From assembly GCA_028554755.1 (NCBI GenBank), contig JAPTOF010000015.1, forward strand, positions 10,024,501-10,088,500: a DNA stretch of 64,000 nucleotides. The letters run 5' to 3'. Position numbers and translations under genes: made by a program. How positions within the stretch are numbered: position 1 is the first letter of the stretch; every line of letters begins with the position of its first letter. Below are positions 1-11,154 of the stretch, one piece after another. Below the pieces are notes generated by a model. That model did not search any database. It saw only the letters and a program-made list of their open reading frames with translations, and was not told the origin of the DNA. The DNA comes from Cordia subcordata. Taxonomy: Eukaryota; Streptophyta; Magnoliopsida; Boraginales; Cordiaceae.

Positions 1-1230
1 TGATGCTTGAAAGATGGAAGAAGATGAGCAAATAAGCACTATTTGAAGAAGAATAAGATAAAAAGGCAAAAGGAGGAGAAGAGGCAGCATAAGGGGTACC
101 AGACATTTTTCGCTCTTTTTTTGTGAAATGCCTTTGAATTGCAAAGATTTAGCTCAAACTTCTATTTTCTGTAAATCAAACAAATTAAATCTCATGAACA
201 TTATCTCTCATAAAAACAAAATGATCTTGGATGCAAAATTAGTATAAACACGTGTTTTGAAATGTTTCTAAGTCTTAAAAAGTGTTTACAAAATGAATTG
301 AGTTGATTTAGATTTATGGAAAGTTGATAAATTGAGTTTAAAAGTTTTTCAGGCAAGTTTGGCTTTGTTTCTATGTTGCTGAAGTGGCCGGACCCCTCAA
401 CCGGTCAGCCGGCTAACCAAGGAGGTTGTTTGACCAAAACAGAGAAAAGGAGAAAAAGCCAAACCCCCTAGTCGGTCGACCGGCTAAGGCGTCCAACCTA
501 ATCAGAGAAGGCCAAGGAAGAGCCGGATGACCCAGCCGGTCGACCGGCTGAGCAAAATGTTGTAATAAATGCACTAGCCGTTTATTACCGTTTTGGCCAT
601 TTTCTCCTTCTCTCTTTCACCTACCAAAGCCCTAGCCTTCAAATCTCTTTAAATACATTTTCAAAACTCAATTAAATCATTAATAAAAGCTTGCAAAATC
701 ATTATCATCTTTCATTTGCTGAGATCTTGAGGTAATCTTGCAATATATTTGAGCTTTTTCTTGCTATATCCACTTGTAAAGAAGAAATTACATTTTAGAC
801 ATCATTTCTTATTCTTCTTGATTGTATACACACTTTGTGAGCTTAGAAATCTTGAGAAAGACATCTATAAAAGCTTGAAAAAGTGTGAAAAAATTCTAAA
901 GAGTAGAACTCTTAGATTCTTTGAAGGGAAGGCTTCAAAGAGATTGTACAACTTGGTTTGCTTTACCAAGATTTGAAGAAGCATATCTAGTGAAAATTTT
1001 TGACATCCTAAGAGGAGCATCCTTGGGCGGTGGACGTAGGCTTGGCCGAACCACCTTAAAATCGTTTGTCTTCCTACCCTCTACTCTAATTTATTTACGT
1101 CTTCTTATATTGCCTATCTTGTGTTTGATATTTTGTTTGAAAGTAATTGTTGATTTTTGGGTGAATTTTTAAATACAAAAATTAGGTAATATCTTAATTC
1201 ACTACTCTTCTTAAGATATTTGCACCCACA
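1..1230 (+). mobile_element. Copia (Sirevirus-like) LTR, solo LTR or 3' LTR, cut by the window edge
   Basis: This stretch matches, as reverse complement, the two LTRs of the Copia element at 39621-58015. The best match is 1008-1065 (a block reading roughly 'aggagcatccttgggcgg', then 'gccgaaccacc') against 39790-39850. The right edge reads ...TTTGCACCCACA at 1230, equal to the inverted outer end TGTGGGAGGCAAA at 39621. What follows 1230 has no primer-binding site and no gag, so this is a solo LTR or the 3' LTR of an element lying mostly outside the window. The first ~200 bp of the LTR are cut off at position 1. Positions 395-552 carry three GC-rich GTCGACC-type palindromes. Short reading frames inside it are not genes. 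Confidence 0.8.
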
Positions 1231-2700
1231 GAATGCATGCAATGCACTAGATTATTGAGCTCATATTATTTTGCTTGTGTACTAAGATCAATTTAACATA
1301 AGAATAAGAAAGAAAAAAGCGACAACTACAAGATAGCTTCAAGGTACATAATCTTTATGAACCATGCTCCATCTCCTTTCTTTCCTCAAGAATGCTACTG
1401 TACAAGATATTCAATATACTAAAAAATAGTAACAATTAGATATCAAAGCACAATTATGGCATCATCAAACTATAATTAACATAAGTAAATCAATATATTA
1501 AATCAATATATTCTAAATAAAGAATGTACAAATTTTTTCCAATAATTTACAGATATTTCTTCTCGACCTTATAAATTTTGCTATGAACTTTAAACTTCTT
1601 TGATAAGTATATAGAACTAAAATTAATTTATATTTTACTACAAATATTTCTTTTACGAGTACATATTTTTATAAAGAATTTATAGATATTTTTTTTGTAA
1701 AGAAATTACACATATTTGTAAAGAATCAACATTACTCTACACTTTTTGGACAAGTATACAAGACTAAAAGTAATTTAAGTTTTACTACAAATATTTCTTA
1801 AAGAATCTACAAGTTTTTTTTTGTCAAAAATCTATATATTTTTGTAAAGAATCTACGTATTTTTGTCAAGAACCTACAAATTTTTGTGCAGAATCTACAG
1901 ATTTTTGTTCTTGACCTTACAAATTTTTTCCTATGAATTTTTCACATTTTATACAAATACATAGGACTGACTAAAAGTCATTTATTTTTCACTATAAATA
2001 TTTCTTTTATAATTATAGATTTGTGCAAAGAATGTAGAGATTTTTGTTCTCAACCATTAATTTATGTTTTACTACAAATATTTCTTTTATCAGATTTTTG
2101 CGGTGAATCTACAAATATTTATTCTACACCTTGCAAATTTATCCTATAAACTTTAAAAAATATAATTTTTTATCAAAAAATATTTTGCACATTTACAAAC
2201 TTTTCTTATATATTTTCCTTTTACTAATCCCAAAACTTAAAAGTAAAAATGAAAATTGTAACAATTTACTAGAAATCACGAAATGAACTACACTTGTTTT
2301 TTGCTCTCTTCAGCTTCTCCTCTTTTCCACTTCCCCTTCTCCTACTGCAATATGAAACAATTACACCAACTTTTCATTACCAAGTACAATGGCCGAATAT
2401 GATCCCCCTTATGCCATTCCATTCATAAATTACTGGAAAGTAACATTTATTGTCTAAAAAATTAAATTTAATTTGACATTTAAAAACTAAATAATATTTA
2501 TTATTCTATTCTTAATCACTAGTTTCTTTCACGAGTAAAATCTTGGTGACTCTTTCTTTAGAAATTATTCCCATTCAGCAAAGGATTAATTCGATATAAT
2601 GATTTTTTCTATACAAATTGGATAAGGGATATACCAAGAAAGATGTTTTTTTTTTTTTAATGTACTATACTATTAAGCCACGTTTCCTTTGCCTTCTATT
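1231..2700. other. AT-rich intergenic spacer
   Basis: No gene is visible. The stretch is very AT-rich and mostly taken up by a degenerate tandem repeat (listed separately), with a T tract at 2647-2659. Nothing here resembles a protein-coding exon on either strand. Confidence 0.6.
1545..2120. repeat. Degenerate tandem repeat, unit about 150-190 bp
   Basis: The phrase 'tactacaaatatttctt' recurs at about 1638, 1778 and 2071 (a variant near 1990). Each is preceded by a variable '(ct)cgaccttaya aatttt' and a '...aagtatayargact(a)aaa' block, with short 'aaagaatctacaga' motifs between. The copies are strongly diverged by point changes and indels, so this is an old local amplification. Confidence 0.5.
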
Positions 2701-2991
2701 GGCAAGCATTAATTGTGATGAACCCGAGTTAACTAAAGTCAGTTTATATCAGATGCAAGAATTATCCTAAAATAATATGTTCGTTTTGCAAACCGACCCG
2801 TAGGAGTAGAGCCTTACGCCTTTTTCCGACACGCACAAAAAGAAAAAAATAGTCACGCCCTTTGTGTGATAAAGAAAACCCGTACATATCTCCTCTTTCC
2901 CTTTTCTTTTTTCTTTTTCTTTTTTTTTTTTCCAAAGAAAACCTAAACATTGATAAGAATAACAAATTGAATATTTTGCAAACACTCTCCA

Positions 2992-3000
2992 AAACCCTAA
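2992..3000 (+). promoter_or_regulatory. Telo-box AAACCCTAA upstream of EFL1
   Basis: A perfect AAACCCTAA lies 420 bp before the EFL1 start codon. Telo-boxes are known to be enriched near the transcription start of plant genes for ribosomal proteins and ribosome biogenesis, which suits an EFL1 gene. A second copy follows at 3148, and the two share extra flanking bases (AAACCCTAAGC then CCTGATAC). Confidence 0.45.
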
Positions 3001-3147
3001 GCCCCTGATACGATCTTTTTTCCAAAAGAACGCTCGCTGTCTTAGATCACAGGTGTCTACTAAAAGTCTCATTCTTCTCTCTTAATCGCCATTCCGAGCA
3101 GCCATAGCTACAAAAGTTGTATGTATTATCCCCAAATTTCCGCAGCC

Positions 3148-3156
3148 AAACCCTAA
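3148..3156 (+). promoter_or_regulatory. Second telo-box AAACCCTAA upstream of EFL1
   Basis: This is the second perfect AAACCCTAA, about 156 bp after the first and 264 bp before the EFL1 ATG. The surrounding 'AAACCCTAAGCGCCTGATAC' is nearly the same as at the first box, so the pair looks like a short local duplication in the leader or proximal promoter. Confidence 0.45.
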
Positions 3157-3419
3157 GCGCCTGATACAATCTTCAAAGGGGCTTGTAAGATTCTTTATTT
3201 GCCTCTCTTCGTCGCAACCCGTGAGGCTCGACCCGGCCCGATGATCTTGGATCGAAAGAATCTGAGTGAATCATTTGTATTTTTTGATTTTATTTTACTG
3301 CCCATTTTATTACAATAGGGACTGTATAATTGTATAGCGTTTCTGTATTATATTTACGGGCACACATAAACACAAACACATATATAATAGTTTGATTTTG
3401 TTGCTGTTTGAAAGTGAGA

Positions 3420-6400
3420 ATGAGTGACATTGAAAAGGTTCGAAATATATGCATACTTGCACATGTTGATCATGGTAAGACTACATTAGCGGACCACCTC
3501 ATTGCATCATATGGAGGTGGGTTACTGCACCCGAAGCAAGCGGGTAGGCTTAGGTTTATGGATTATTTAGATGAGGAACAAAGGAGGGCTATAACGATGA
3601 AGAGCTCATCTATTTGTCTTGAATATAAAGGTCATTCTGTAAACTTGATAGATTCTCCTGGGCACATGGATTTTTGTAGTGAGGTGTCTACTGCTGCGCG
3701 GTTGAGCGATGGGGCGCTTGTTTTAGTGGATGCTGTTGAGGGTGTGCATATACAGACCCACGCGGTCTTGCGCCAAGCTTGGATTGAGAAGCTTAGTCCG
3801 TGTCTAGTTTTGAATAAGATTGATAGGTTGATTTGTGAGTTGAGGTTGAGTCCTATGGAGGCATATACTCGGTTGCAGAGGATCATTCATGAGGTTAATG
3901 GGATTGTGAGCGCTTACAAATCTGAGAAGTATTTATCAGATGTTGATTCGCTTCTTTCTGTTCCCACCGGGGATGTGAGTGAGGAGAACATGGAGTTTAT
4001 AGAAGATGATGAGGAGGACACTTTTCAACCCCAGAAGGGGAATGTTGTTTTTGCTTGTGCGTTAGATGGATGGGGCTTTAGCATTGGTGATTTCGCTGAA
4101 TTTTATGCTTCTAAACTTGGAGCGAGCTCAGCAGCTTTGCAGAAAGCATTATGGGGTCCCCGGTATTTTAATCCTAAGAGTAAAATGATTGTTGGTAAGA
4201 AGGCAATTGGTGGTGGTAACAAAGCCCGGCCTATGTTTGTGCAGTTTGTCCTGGAACGTCTTTGGCAGGTTTACCAAGGTGCTTTAGAAACAAATGGGGA
4301 TAAGGGGGTCCTAGAAAAAGTTATCAAGTCATTCAATCTATCCATACCTCAAAGGGAACTTCAGAATAAGGACCCAAAGGTGGTGCTTCAATCTGTTTTG
4401 AGTCGTTGGCTTCCTCTGGCTGACACCATATTGTCAATGGTGGTCAAGAATATGCCTGATCCTATTGCTGCACAGGCTCACCGGATATCTCGGTTACTTC
4501 CTAAACGGGAAAATTTGGGCATTGAGGATAGCTCTGACGTGCTGGCTGAGGCAGAAGTTGTGAGGAAATCTGTTGAGGCATGTGATTCTCGTTCTGAGGC
4601 ACCATGTATTGCATTTGTATCTAAGATGTTTGCAGTTCCACTAAAAATACTTCCACATCGCGGCCCAAATGGGGAAATTTTGAATAACTTGACTGATGAT
4701 GGTGGAACTGGTGAATCAGAAGAATGCTTTCTTGCATTTGCTAGGATTTTCAGTGGAGTTCTCCATGCAGGTCAGAGAGTATATGTGCTTTCAGCTTTAT
4801 ATGAACCATTAAAAGGGGACTCCAAGCATTTGCAGGAAGCTGAACTGCATTCCCTATATCTAATGATGGGTCAGGGTTTGAAACCAGTTGCTTCTGTAAA
4901 GGCAGGCAATGTTGTTGCAATTCGAGGACTTGGCCAGCATATACTGAAGAGTGCTACACTTTCATCTACAAAAAATTGCTGGCCTTTTTCAAGTATGGTA
5001 TTCCAGGTTGCGCCCACTCTTAAAGTTGCTATTGAGCCATCTGATCCTGCTGATATGGGTTCGTTAATGAAAGGGTTGAGGCTTTTAAACCGTGCAGATC
5101 CCTTTGTTGAGGTCACTGTTTCTGCTAGAGGAGAGCATGTTCTTGCTGCTGCAGGAGAGGTTCATCTTGAGAGGTGCATTAAGGATTTGAAGGAGAGATT
5201 TGCAAAGGTTAGCTTGGAAGTTTCTCCACCCCTTGTCTCATACAAAGAGACAATTGAAGGTGAAGCAACTAATCCACTTGACAATTTGAAGTTGCTTAGT
5301 ATGAACTCAGAGTACGTCGAGAAAACAACGCCGAATGGAAGATGTATAGTTCGTGTGCAGGTCATGAAGCTTCCAAATGCTCTAACTAAGCTGCTTGACG
5401 AAAGTTCTGATCTAGTTGGAGATATCATTGGAGGCAAGTCAGGGCAGGCTTGTAAAAGCTTGGAAACCCTTAGAGGTCACATCGTAGAAGATGAGGACCC
5501 AATAGAAGCATTAAAGAAGCGAATGATGGATGCTGTAGGGAGTGATTGTTCGTCTGGGACGGATGAGGACCTGATTGAGAAATGCAGAAAAAAGTGGCAA
5601 AACGTTTTTAGGAGGATCTGGGCTTTAGGGCCCAGACAGGTTGGTCCTAATCTTCTCCTTACTCCAGATCCCAAAAGAAAGAATGGTGACTGTTCGGTAC
5701 TTGTGAGGGGTTCTCCTTATGTATCTCAGAAGTTGGGTTTTCTGGATATATCTGAAAAAGATGATGCATGTACTGGGTCATCATCCATGACTGACCAAAC
5801 CTTGCTTCAAGAGGCAAATAGTCTTGAAAGTAGTATTTTGTCTGGATTTCAATTAGCAACTGCAGCTGGTCCTTTATGTGATGAACCCATGTGGGGTTTG
5901 GCATTTATTGTTGAGGCAAACATTTCTCCTTCAGTTTCGCACTCAAATGATCTCAACAGTGCTGTCAAGCAATCCGAGCAATATGGCATTTTCTCAGGAC
6001 AAGTTATGGCCGCTGTGAAGGATGCCTGCAGGGCCTCTGTACTTCAGAAGAAACCTCGGCTTGTTGAAGGCATGTACTTCTGTGAGCTGAACACGCCAAC
6101 AGAGCATTTAGGTTCTATGTATGCGGTGCTTGCTCGGAGAAGGGCTCGAGTAGTGAAGGAGGAAATGCAAGAAGGGTCTCCATTGTTCACTGTGCATGCT
6201 TATTTGCCTGTTGCAGAAAGCATTGGGTTTGCCGATGAGCTGAGGAGATGGACTTCTGGAGCTGCAAGTGCCCTACTTGTTCTCAGTCACTGGGAAACAC
6301 TACTAGAGGATCCATTCTTTGTACCTAAAACAGAAGAGGAGATAGAAGAGTTTGGAGATGGTTCAAGTGTGCCACGTAATACTTCAAGAAAACTTATTGA

Positions 6401-6488
6401 TGCTGTTAGAAGGCGGAAGGGTCTTCCCGTGGAGGAAAAAGTTGTTCAGCATGCAACAAAACAACGGACCTTGGCTCGTAAGGTGTAG
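3420..6488 (+). CDS. EFL1: Elongation factor-like GTPase 1 (EFL1/Ria1 family), 1022 aa, intronless
   Basis: EFL1 is an EF-2-like cytoplasmic GTPase that works with SBDS to release eIF6 from the 60S subunit in late ribosome maturation. Visible motifs: P-loop AHVDHGKT (residues 14-21), switch I RAITMKSS (56-63), DSPGH (78-82) and NKID (132-135), followed by the long insertion in the G domain typical of EFL1. EF-2-like domains II and III follow at about 400-640 and a domain IV/V-like end (ADELRRWTSGAAS ... SHWE) at about 935-965. Length matches plant EFL1 (just over 1000 aa). The first ATG of the frame is at 3420; the frame is open back to 3408, where the codon is TTG. No frameshifts are seen. 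The family call is firm; activity is inferred. Confidence 0.96.
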   Translation: MSDIEKVRNICILAHVDHGKTTLADHLIASYGGGLLHPKQAGRLRFMDYLDEEQRRAITMKSSSICLEYKGHSVNLIDSPGHMDFCSEVSTAARLSDGALVLVDAVEGVHIQTHAVLRQAWIEKLSPCLVLNKIDRLICELRLSPMEAYTRLQRIIHEVNGIVSAYKSEKYLSDVDSLLSVPTGDVSEENMEFIEDDEEDTFQPQKGNVVFACALDGWGFSIGDFAEFYASKLGASSAALQKALWGPRYFNPKSKMIVGKKAIGGGNKARPMFVQFVLERLWQVYQGALETNGDKGVLEKVIKSFNLSIPQRELQNKDPKVVLQSVLSRWLPLADTILSMVVKNMPDPIAAQAHRISRLLPKRENLGIEDSSDVLAEAEVVRKSVEACDSRSEAPCIAFVSKMFAVPLKILPHRGPNGEILNNLTDDGGTGESEECFLAFARIFSGVLHAGQRVYVLSALYEPLKGDSKHLQEAELHSLYLMMGQGLKPVASVKAGNVVAIRGLGQHILKSATLSSTKNCWPFSSMVFQVAPTLKVAIEPSDPADMGSLMKGLRLLNRADPFVEVTVSARGEHVLAAAGEVHLERCIKDLKERFAKVSLEVSPPLVSYKETIEGEATNPLDNLKLLSMNSEYVEKTTPNGRCIVRVQVMKLPNALTKLLDESSDLVGDIIGGKSGQACKSLETLRGHIVEDEDPIEALKKRMMDAVGSDCSSGTDEDLIEKCRKKWQNVFRRIWALGPRQVGPNLLLTPDPKRKNGDCSVLVRGSPYVSQKLGFLDISEKDDACTGSSSMTDQTLLQEANSLESSILSGFQLATAAGPLCDEPMWGLAFIVEANISPSVSHSNDLNSAVKQSEQYGIFSGQVMAAVKDACRASVLQKKPRLVEGMYFCELNTPTEHLGSMYAVLARRRARVVKEEMQEGSPLFTVHAYLPVAESIGFADELRRWTSGAASALLVLSHWETLLEDPFFVPKTEEEIEEFGDGSSVPRNTSRKLIDAVRRRKGLPVEEKVVQHATKQRTLARKV

Positions 6489-8600
6489 CAGTTGCCGATA
6501 GTGTTTTCCGTTAGGTTTTGCGACAATTGTAAGAGATTCCATTTCTAGTTTTTTGTTACAAGATACAGAAATTGAGGTCAAACATTAATTGTGTCATAGA
6601 TTTCATTCTGTACTTTTAGTTACTTTTGATATGAAGAACAGAAATTTTGGTGGTTTCTTTTTCTTTTGTGGCAGAAAGCTCAACATAAATTTTCCGATGC
6701 TTTCTTTTCTAGATTGTCTCGTGTTAGCTCTAGATAAATTGTTGCCTTTCAAGGAAAAGATTGGTCTTTGTAACCAAGGCTGCTGACAAGGAACGGTGAG
6801 TAGCTTGGTTTTGTATTGTTTAATAAAGTGGTTTTGACCTGCCTAGCCACAACTTTGTGATTTTTGGTTGATGCATTCTACCATTAAAGGCTAAGTGATT
6901 GCCAGTTAACTATTCCACTGACAATATTGTTCTCCATAAACAGCTAAATTTAATGAATAAATTTGGTGATGTTCATCTCTGTCAAATGGAATTAATGTTT
7001 TTGTAATTTTGCATACAGACTGAATCAATCAAGTACATAGAGAAGGGTTTGTTTTTGTAACAACAAGTTTCAATTTCTTCATCTCATTTACCTACAGGGT
7101 GAAGTGTGCCTCTCCCTGTGTTCACCACAACTTCAAACAGCTCTCGTCTGTTCCATTTAGGATCTGTAAGCAGCTATTTCCATTTAAGGAAAAAAAGGGA
7201 TCTGTTTTCTCTTGTTTAAAGTTCATCTCATTTACCTACAGTGTAAAGCCTGTCTTTCACTCGTTCGGAGAACAACTCTAAACAGCTGTTTGCTGTTTCA
7301 TCCGGATCGGGTTAAACAGCTCTTTTCATTTACTTGCTGTTGGATCTCTCTTCTCTTGTTTAAAGTTGTTTACTTTAAACAGCATTCAAAAGAAGAAATG
7401 TAAACAGGTGCTGGACGTTTTCCCAACTGCTCTTTTCACTATTATTTGAGAACAAAACAAGAAAACGATAAAGGTACTGATTATGTCCACCTTAATTTGT
7501 TTGGTACAGGTCATACATCCTTGTAATAATTTTATGTGATTGTACATGCTTGTCCTTTTGCATCCATCTTTAGTAAGGAAATTTGATATTCTCCAAATTT
7601 CCATTAAATTAGTTGACGCTAATAGCACTTCAGCATATATACAGCTTACATGTGCACTATGATTTTATAAAATGGATATATGCATTCTTGTATTTTATCA
7701 TCTTGGTTACATGCTGACTATTTCAAAACAATGAGTATAGAATCCTCTTGATTAGAGACTTGGGGTGGGAAATTTCAAAATGGTGGTGTGAACAAATAAT
7801 CGGATTCATTTCTGTGGTGTATATTTTCTCTCTTTGATCTATTTGTGTTAATCTCTTTATAACTTATGTACATATCCTTATGAAAATTTTAATGTGGACT
7901 AACAGTCTTGGTACTGTAAATATTTGCAGGATTGAATGTTAAGGCTATCAAAATGAGTCTATTGTTGTTTCTCATTGGTGACCTGTTTGAAGATCCAGCT
8001 CCATGTTGGCAGAATTCTGTACGCTTGAGTGTTGCCATTGAAGATTGTGTGAGACTGATTCAGTTTTCTTTGTTGTCCAAACTGTGGTATGTAACTTCTA
8101 TCTCACTATTGCCAATTGTTTTGCCTTTCCTCTCAATGTGTCCTCTGCTTGGAAATGTTTATAAAGCATTCGAAAGTGAAGCAGTTAGTTTAACAGCGAG
8201 TGTGGCCTAAACTTTGTGGTTACAGAGTTAAGAAAGATTCTATTTTTGATATCATGGCGAAGGTTTGAGTCGATTTGGTGTCTCTCTAAAGTTTTTTATA
8301 TGAATTATGAAATATTATGTTATTTAGTCTATCATCCAGATATCGGTGGACTTTCGGCTTTGTTGCCTTTTACATGTTGCCTTCTGCTTTGGAATAAAGT
8401 AGATATCTGTGTCAGCCTGGTGTTCCGGTCATTTTGTTGGTTGCAAATTCATATTTATTGCTCTGAAAAAAGATGTTTCAGTGATTCTCCTTCTGCCGAA
8501 TGTTTCTATGTAAGACCTTATGCAGGAGTATGACCTTGATCCCCTTTTTGCCTTTTTTTTGGTAGGGGAGTTTTTTTGTTTTTGGGAGGGGGGGGGTGGC
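6489..8600. other. EFL1 3' flank and intergenic sequence
   Basis: The EFL1 3' UTR presumably lies in the first few hundred bases; an AATAAA-like TAATAAAG is at about 6818. The rest holds a local tandem repeat (7079-7372) and low-complexity sequence. Open frames at 7932-8210 and 8216-8533 have no recognisable domain and I do not call them genes. Confidence 0.5.
7079..7372. repeat. Imperfect tandem repeat with AAACAGCT motifs, period about 147 bp
   Basis: The phrase 'catctcatttacctacag' occurs at about 7079 and again at about 7226; both copies continue with 'gtgaag/gtaaag', a CTGTT/AAACAGCT motif and '(gg)atctgt..tctcttgtttaaag'. A third partial copy runs from about 7323 to 7372. Confidence 0.6.
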
Positions 8601-8658
8601 GCGCAAGTGAGGTTTCATTTGATAGTGAAAATAATGAAGATACAAGGACCTGAAAGGC

Positions 8659-8736
8659 AATTACAAAAGAAGACAGCCTACTGACTAATTCTACTCACAA
8701 TTACAAAAGAAGACAGCCTACTGACTAATTCTACTC
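8659..8736. repeat. 40-bp tandem duplication
   Basis: Two perfect copies of a 38-base stretch starting 'aattacaaaagaagacagcc' begin at 8659 and 8699, separated by two bases. They sit at the 3' side of the LINE relic. Confidence 0.9.
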
Positions 8737-8779
8737 AAATTCATATTCCAGACTATGCAAATATAGCTATTCAAAAGAT

Positions 8780-10011
8780 TCTGTCTAATTTCCCTACACA
8801 TACGCAGTTTGTTCTTCACTTCAAAATTGATGCGGTTGGAAACTTGTTCTTCATAGTGACTGCATTGTAATGACAACGGTTGTTCCGCTCCTTCCAAATA
8901 TAAAAAGTATATGCTGCCAAAAAAAGCTTAATCACTGTCATCTTAAAACTGCTTCTCATGCTGTCTTGAATCAGCCAATTCTTGATATCATCCCAGCGGT
9001 GGAGATTCTTCAAACACTTCCTCCCATTCCGATTCCACATTTTAGTAGTAAAAGGGCAGTTAAAGAAAGATGTCCCGTCTTCAATGCAACCATGACAGAA
9101 TGTGCAGGAGGATTTGAGGTCAGGTTCCATTCCAGTAATTTTCGTTTGGTGGGTAATCTATCATGCCAGAATAACCATGCACAAAAGGAGTGTTTTGGTG
9201 TCTAGGAAGCACGGACACCTCTCCAATGAAGCGTATCGCGTATCTGACATGTGTCGGACACCGACACACGCCCGACAAGCTCGGACACGTGTCGGATATT
9301 TTTTTATTTTTTTAATTTTTCCGACACGTTCCGATACGCCCACGACACGCAAGGACACGCAGGGGACACGCGAGGACGACACGTGGCGGGCCTGTTTTAT
9401 AATTTTTGAAATTATTTGGGAAAAAATTCAAAATAACTTTAACCTCAAAAGTCAACACCAAAATCAAAATCACTCACTCGTCTTCTATCGGCATCGATCA
9501 ATATATAAATTGCATATGGAGTGTAGATGGCAAAAACACTTCGTCTTCTGTCCGCATCAGTCAATATACATTTATGTGTGCGTTAGTGTGTGTATGAGTG
9601 TAGATGTGTGTCTGTTGTCGGTGGAATTGTGTGAAGGTGTTAGCTGTTGTGTGAGTTTTCTTGGAGCAGGTGAGAGGGAGGCAGGGAGGGTTTCGAATTG
9701 GGCCTGGGAGCTTTGTTTGGTCAAAATTGGGCATCGGTTTGGTGAGAGCTTATTATATAATTATATATATGTTTTATATATATATATATATGTATGTATA
9801 TGTATATGTATATCACATATATACTCCTTTTGGGAGTTTGAGCCTGTAAGGAGTAAGAACAGAGAGTCAAAATATACCAATCATTTAGCTAATACAGGCC
9901 TAAAGAAAAAGGGGTGACTAGTTGCTCCTTTTTTTATTTATAGGATGGAAATGCTGAGCACATCATAAATATTTGTTTAGCCTGATTTATTGTTGTATCA
10001 TGATAAAAATG

Positions 10012-10043
<32 letters not shown>

Positions 10044-11154
10044 TATTAACGTATCCCTAACGTGTCGTATCTTAATTTTTTGGAAAACGACGTATCAACG
10101 TGTCGTATCGTGTCCTATCGCGTGTCCATGTATCGTGTCCGTGCTTCATAGTTTGGTGTATGATGTTTGAACCAAACCACTTGATGCCAATTGACTATTG
10201 GGCGAGGAGTTTGGAAGATTTCTGAAGCAGCTTTATTCCGACTAACGAGTTCATCCACACCACTCGGTCTCTTCTAGAAGCATTAGGCATCATATCCTTA
10301 AGAGTTTCCCAGATGATAGAAAACATTGGATGTCTAATGTGCCAATGGCCACACGCTTGGAACAATCAAACCTAGGAATCTGACAAACTTCCTTGCCAAA
10401 AAAATCCTTATGCACACTGAGTGGATGCCAAACATCATTCCAAAATAAGGTATCATTACCATCCTCGATATTATAGTCTTCTGTCTAACTCTTGGCCTCA
10501 GCTGTAGTATTTTCCTCCATGCCCATGTACGTTTACTAGGATAGCAATCTCCCACAAATTGCACTCCTTTGTAGAATTGGCATTAACCCAATCCACCCAG
10601 AGGGATTTTTGTTTGGTATTAAGAATCCAAAGATATTTAGAGATGGCAGCCTGATTTTTGTCAATGAGCCTTCTCAGTCCGAGCATGCCCTATTCCAACT
10701 TTTTGCATACTTCGTACTAGTAGACCTTCGCCTGCCTCCCATTATCATCAATACCAGGCCAAAAAAACGTAGCAAGTTTTTTTCTCAATTAGTTGGGAAA
10801 TTCCATTTGGAAGAATAAACATTCTAGGCCAAACAGAGTGAATATTTGCAAGGATAGACTTTATCAATTGCAATCCAGTCCATAAGATCTATATAGTTGT
10901 TGATGCTAAGTCTCCCAAGAAGCAAAGGAACTCTGAGATATCTGACTGGAAGCTTCCCAATGTTAAACTGAAGAGTTTCTGCAATCTGAGCCCCCAAAAC
11001 TGTCATTGCATCTGCCTTGATACAATTCACTCTTTTCAGGACTAACATCCAAACCTGAAAGCTTGTAGAAAAGAATAAGGCATTCTTTGATGATGTTGAT
11101 AGAATTGATGTTGCCAGCACAAAATATGAGAAGATCATCTGTGAAGCAAAGGTG
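8780..11154 (-). mobile_element. L1-type LINE ORF2 3' fragment (RT thumb to zinc-binding region)
   Basis: Read leftwards on the minus strand the decayed ORF2 starts at the reverse-transcriptase catalytic motif HLCFTDDLLIFCAGN (about 11110-11154). It goes on through the RT C-terminal part ('GKLPVRYLRVPLL') and a 'SLWVDWVNA' / 'LWEIAI' block typical of plant L1 ORF2 near 10500-10690. It ends in a zf-RVT domain (SFCAWLFWHDRLPTK, then C-X2-C ... 'FNCPFTTKMWN') at 8816-9190. It is broken by several frameshifts and stops and by a 950-bp hAT insertion at 9202-10151; removing that insertion joins the zf-RVT reading frame. The 3' poly(A) end is not sharply visible and I place it near 8560-8780. Confidence 0.85.
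9202..10151. mobile_element. Non-autonomous hAT transposon, 950 bp, with CGTGTC-rich ends
   Basis: Terminal inverted repeats are CTAGGAAGCACGGACAC (left) and, inverted from the right end, CTATGAAGCACGGACAC. The 8-bp target duplication TTTGGTGT is perfect at 9194-9201 and 10152-10159; 8 bp fits the hAT superfamily. Both ends are packed with short CGACAC/GGACACG subterminal repeats, including the palindrome GACACGTGTC near 9282. The interior has (TA)n tracts near 9770-9795 and 10012-10034 and no transposase. A 271-codon open frame at 9102-9917 spans the left boundary and microsatellites and is not a gene. The element was mobilised in trans, if at all. Confidence 0.9.

Noticed and set aside
749..1172. 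Two overlapping open frames of 75 and 83 codons
   Set aside because: They lie within a Copia LTR (alignment to 39621-41057) and have no conserved protein features.
3408..3419. Upstream start of the EFL1 frame at 3408
   Set aside because: The codon at 3408 is TTG; the first ATG is at 3420, immediately followed by the conserved N-terminus MSDIEKVRNICILAHVD.
7932..8533. Two open frames (92 and 105 codons) after EFL1
   Set aside because: No recognisable domain, AT-rich composition and no supporting splice structure; probably chance frames in the 3' flank.
9102..9917. 271-codon open frame
   Set aside because: It crosses the LINE/hAT junction at 9202 and runs through TA/TG microsatellites; its composition reflects repeats, not a protein family.
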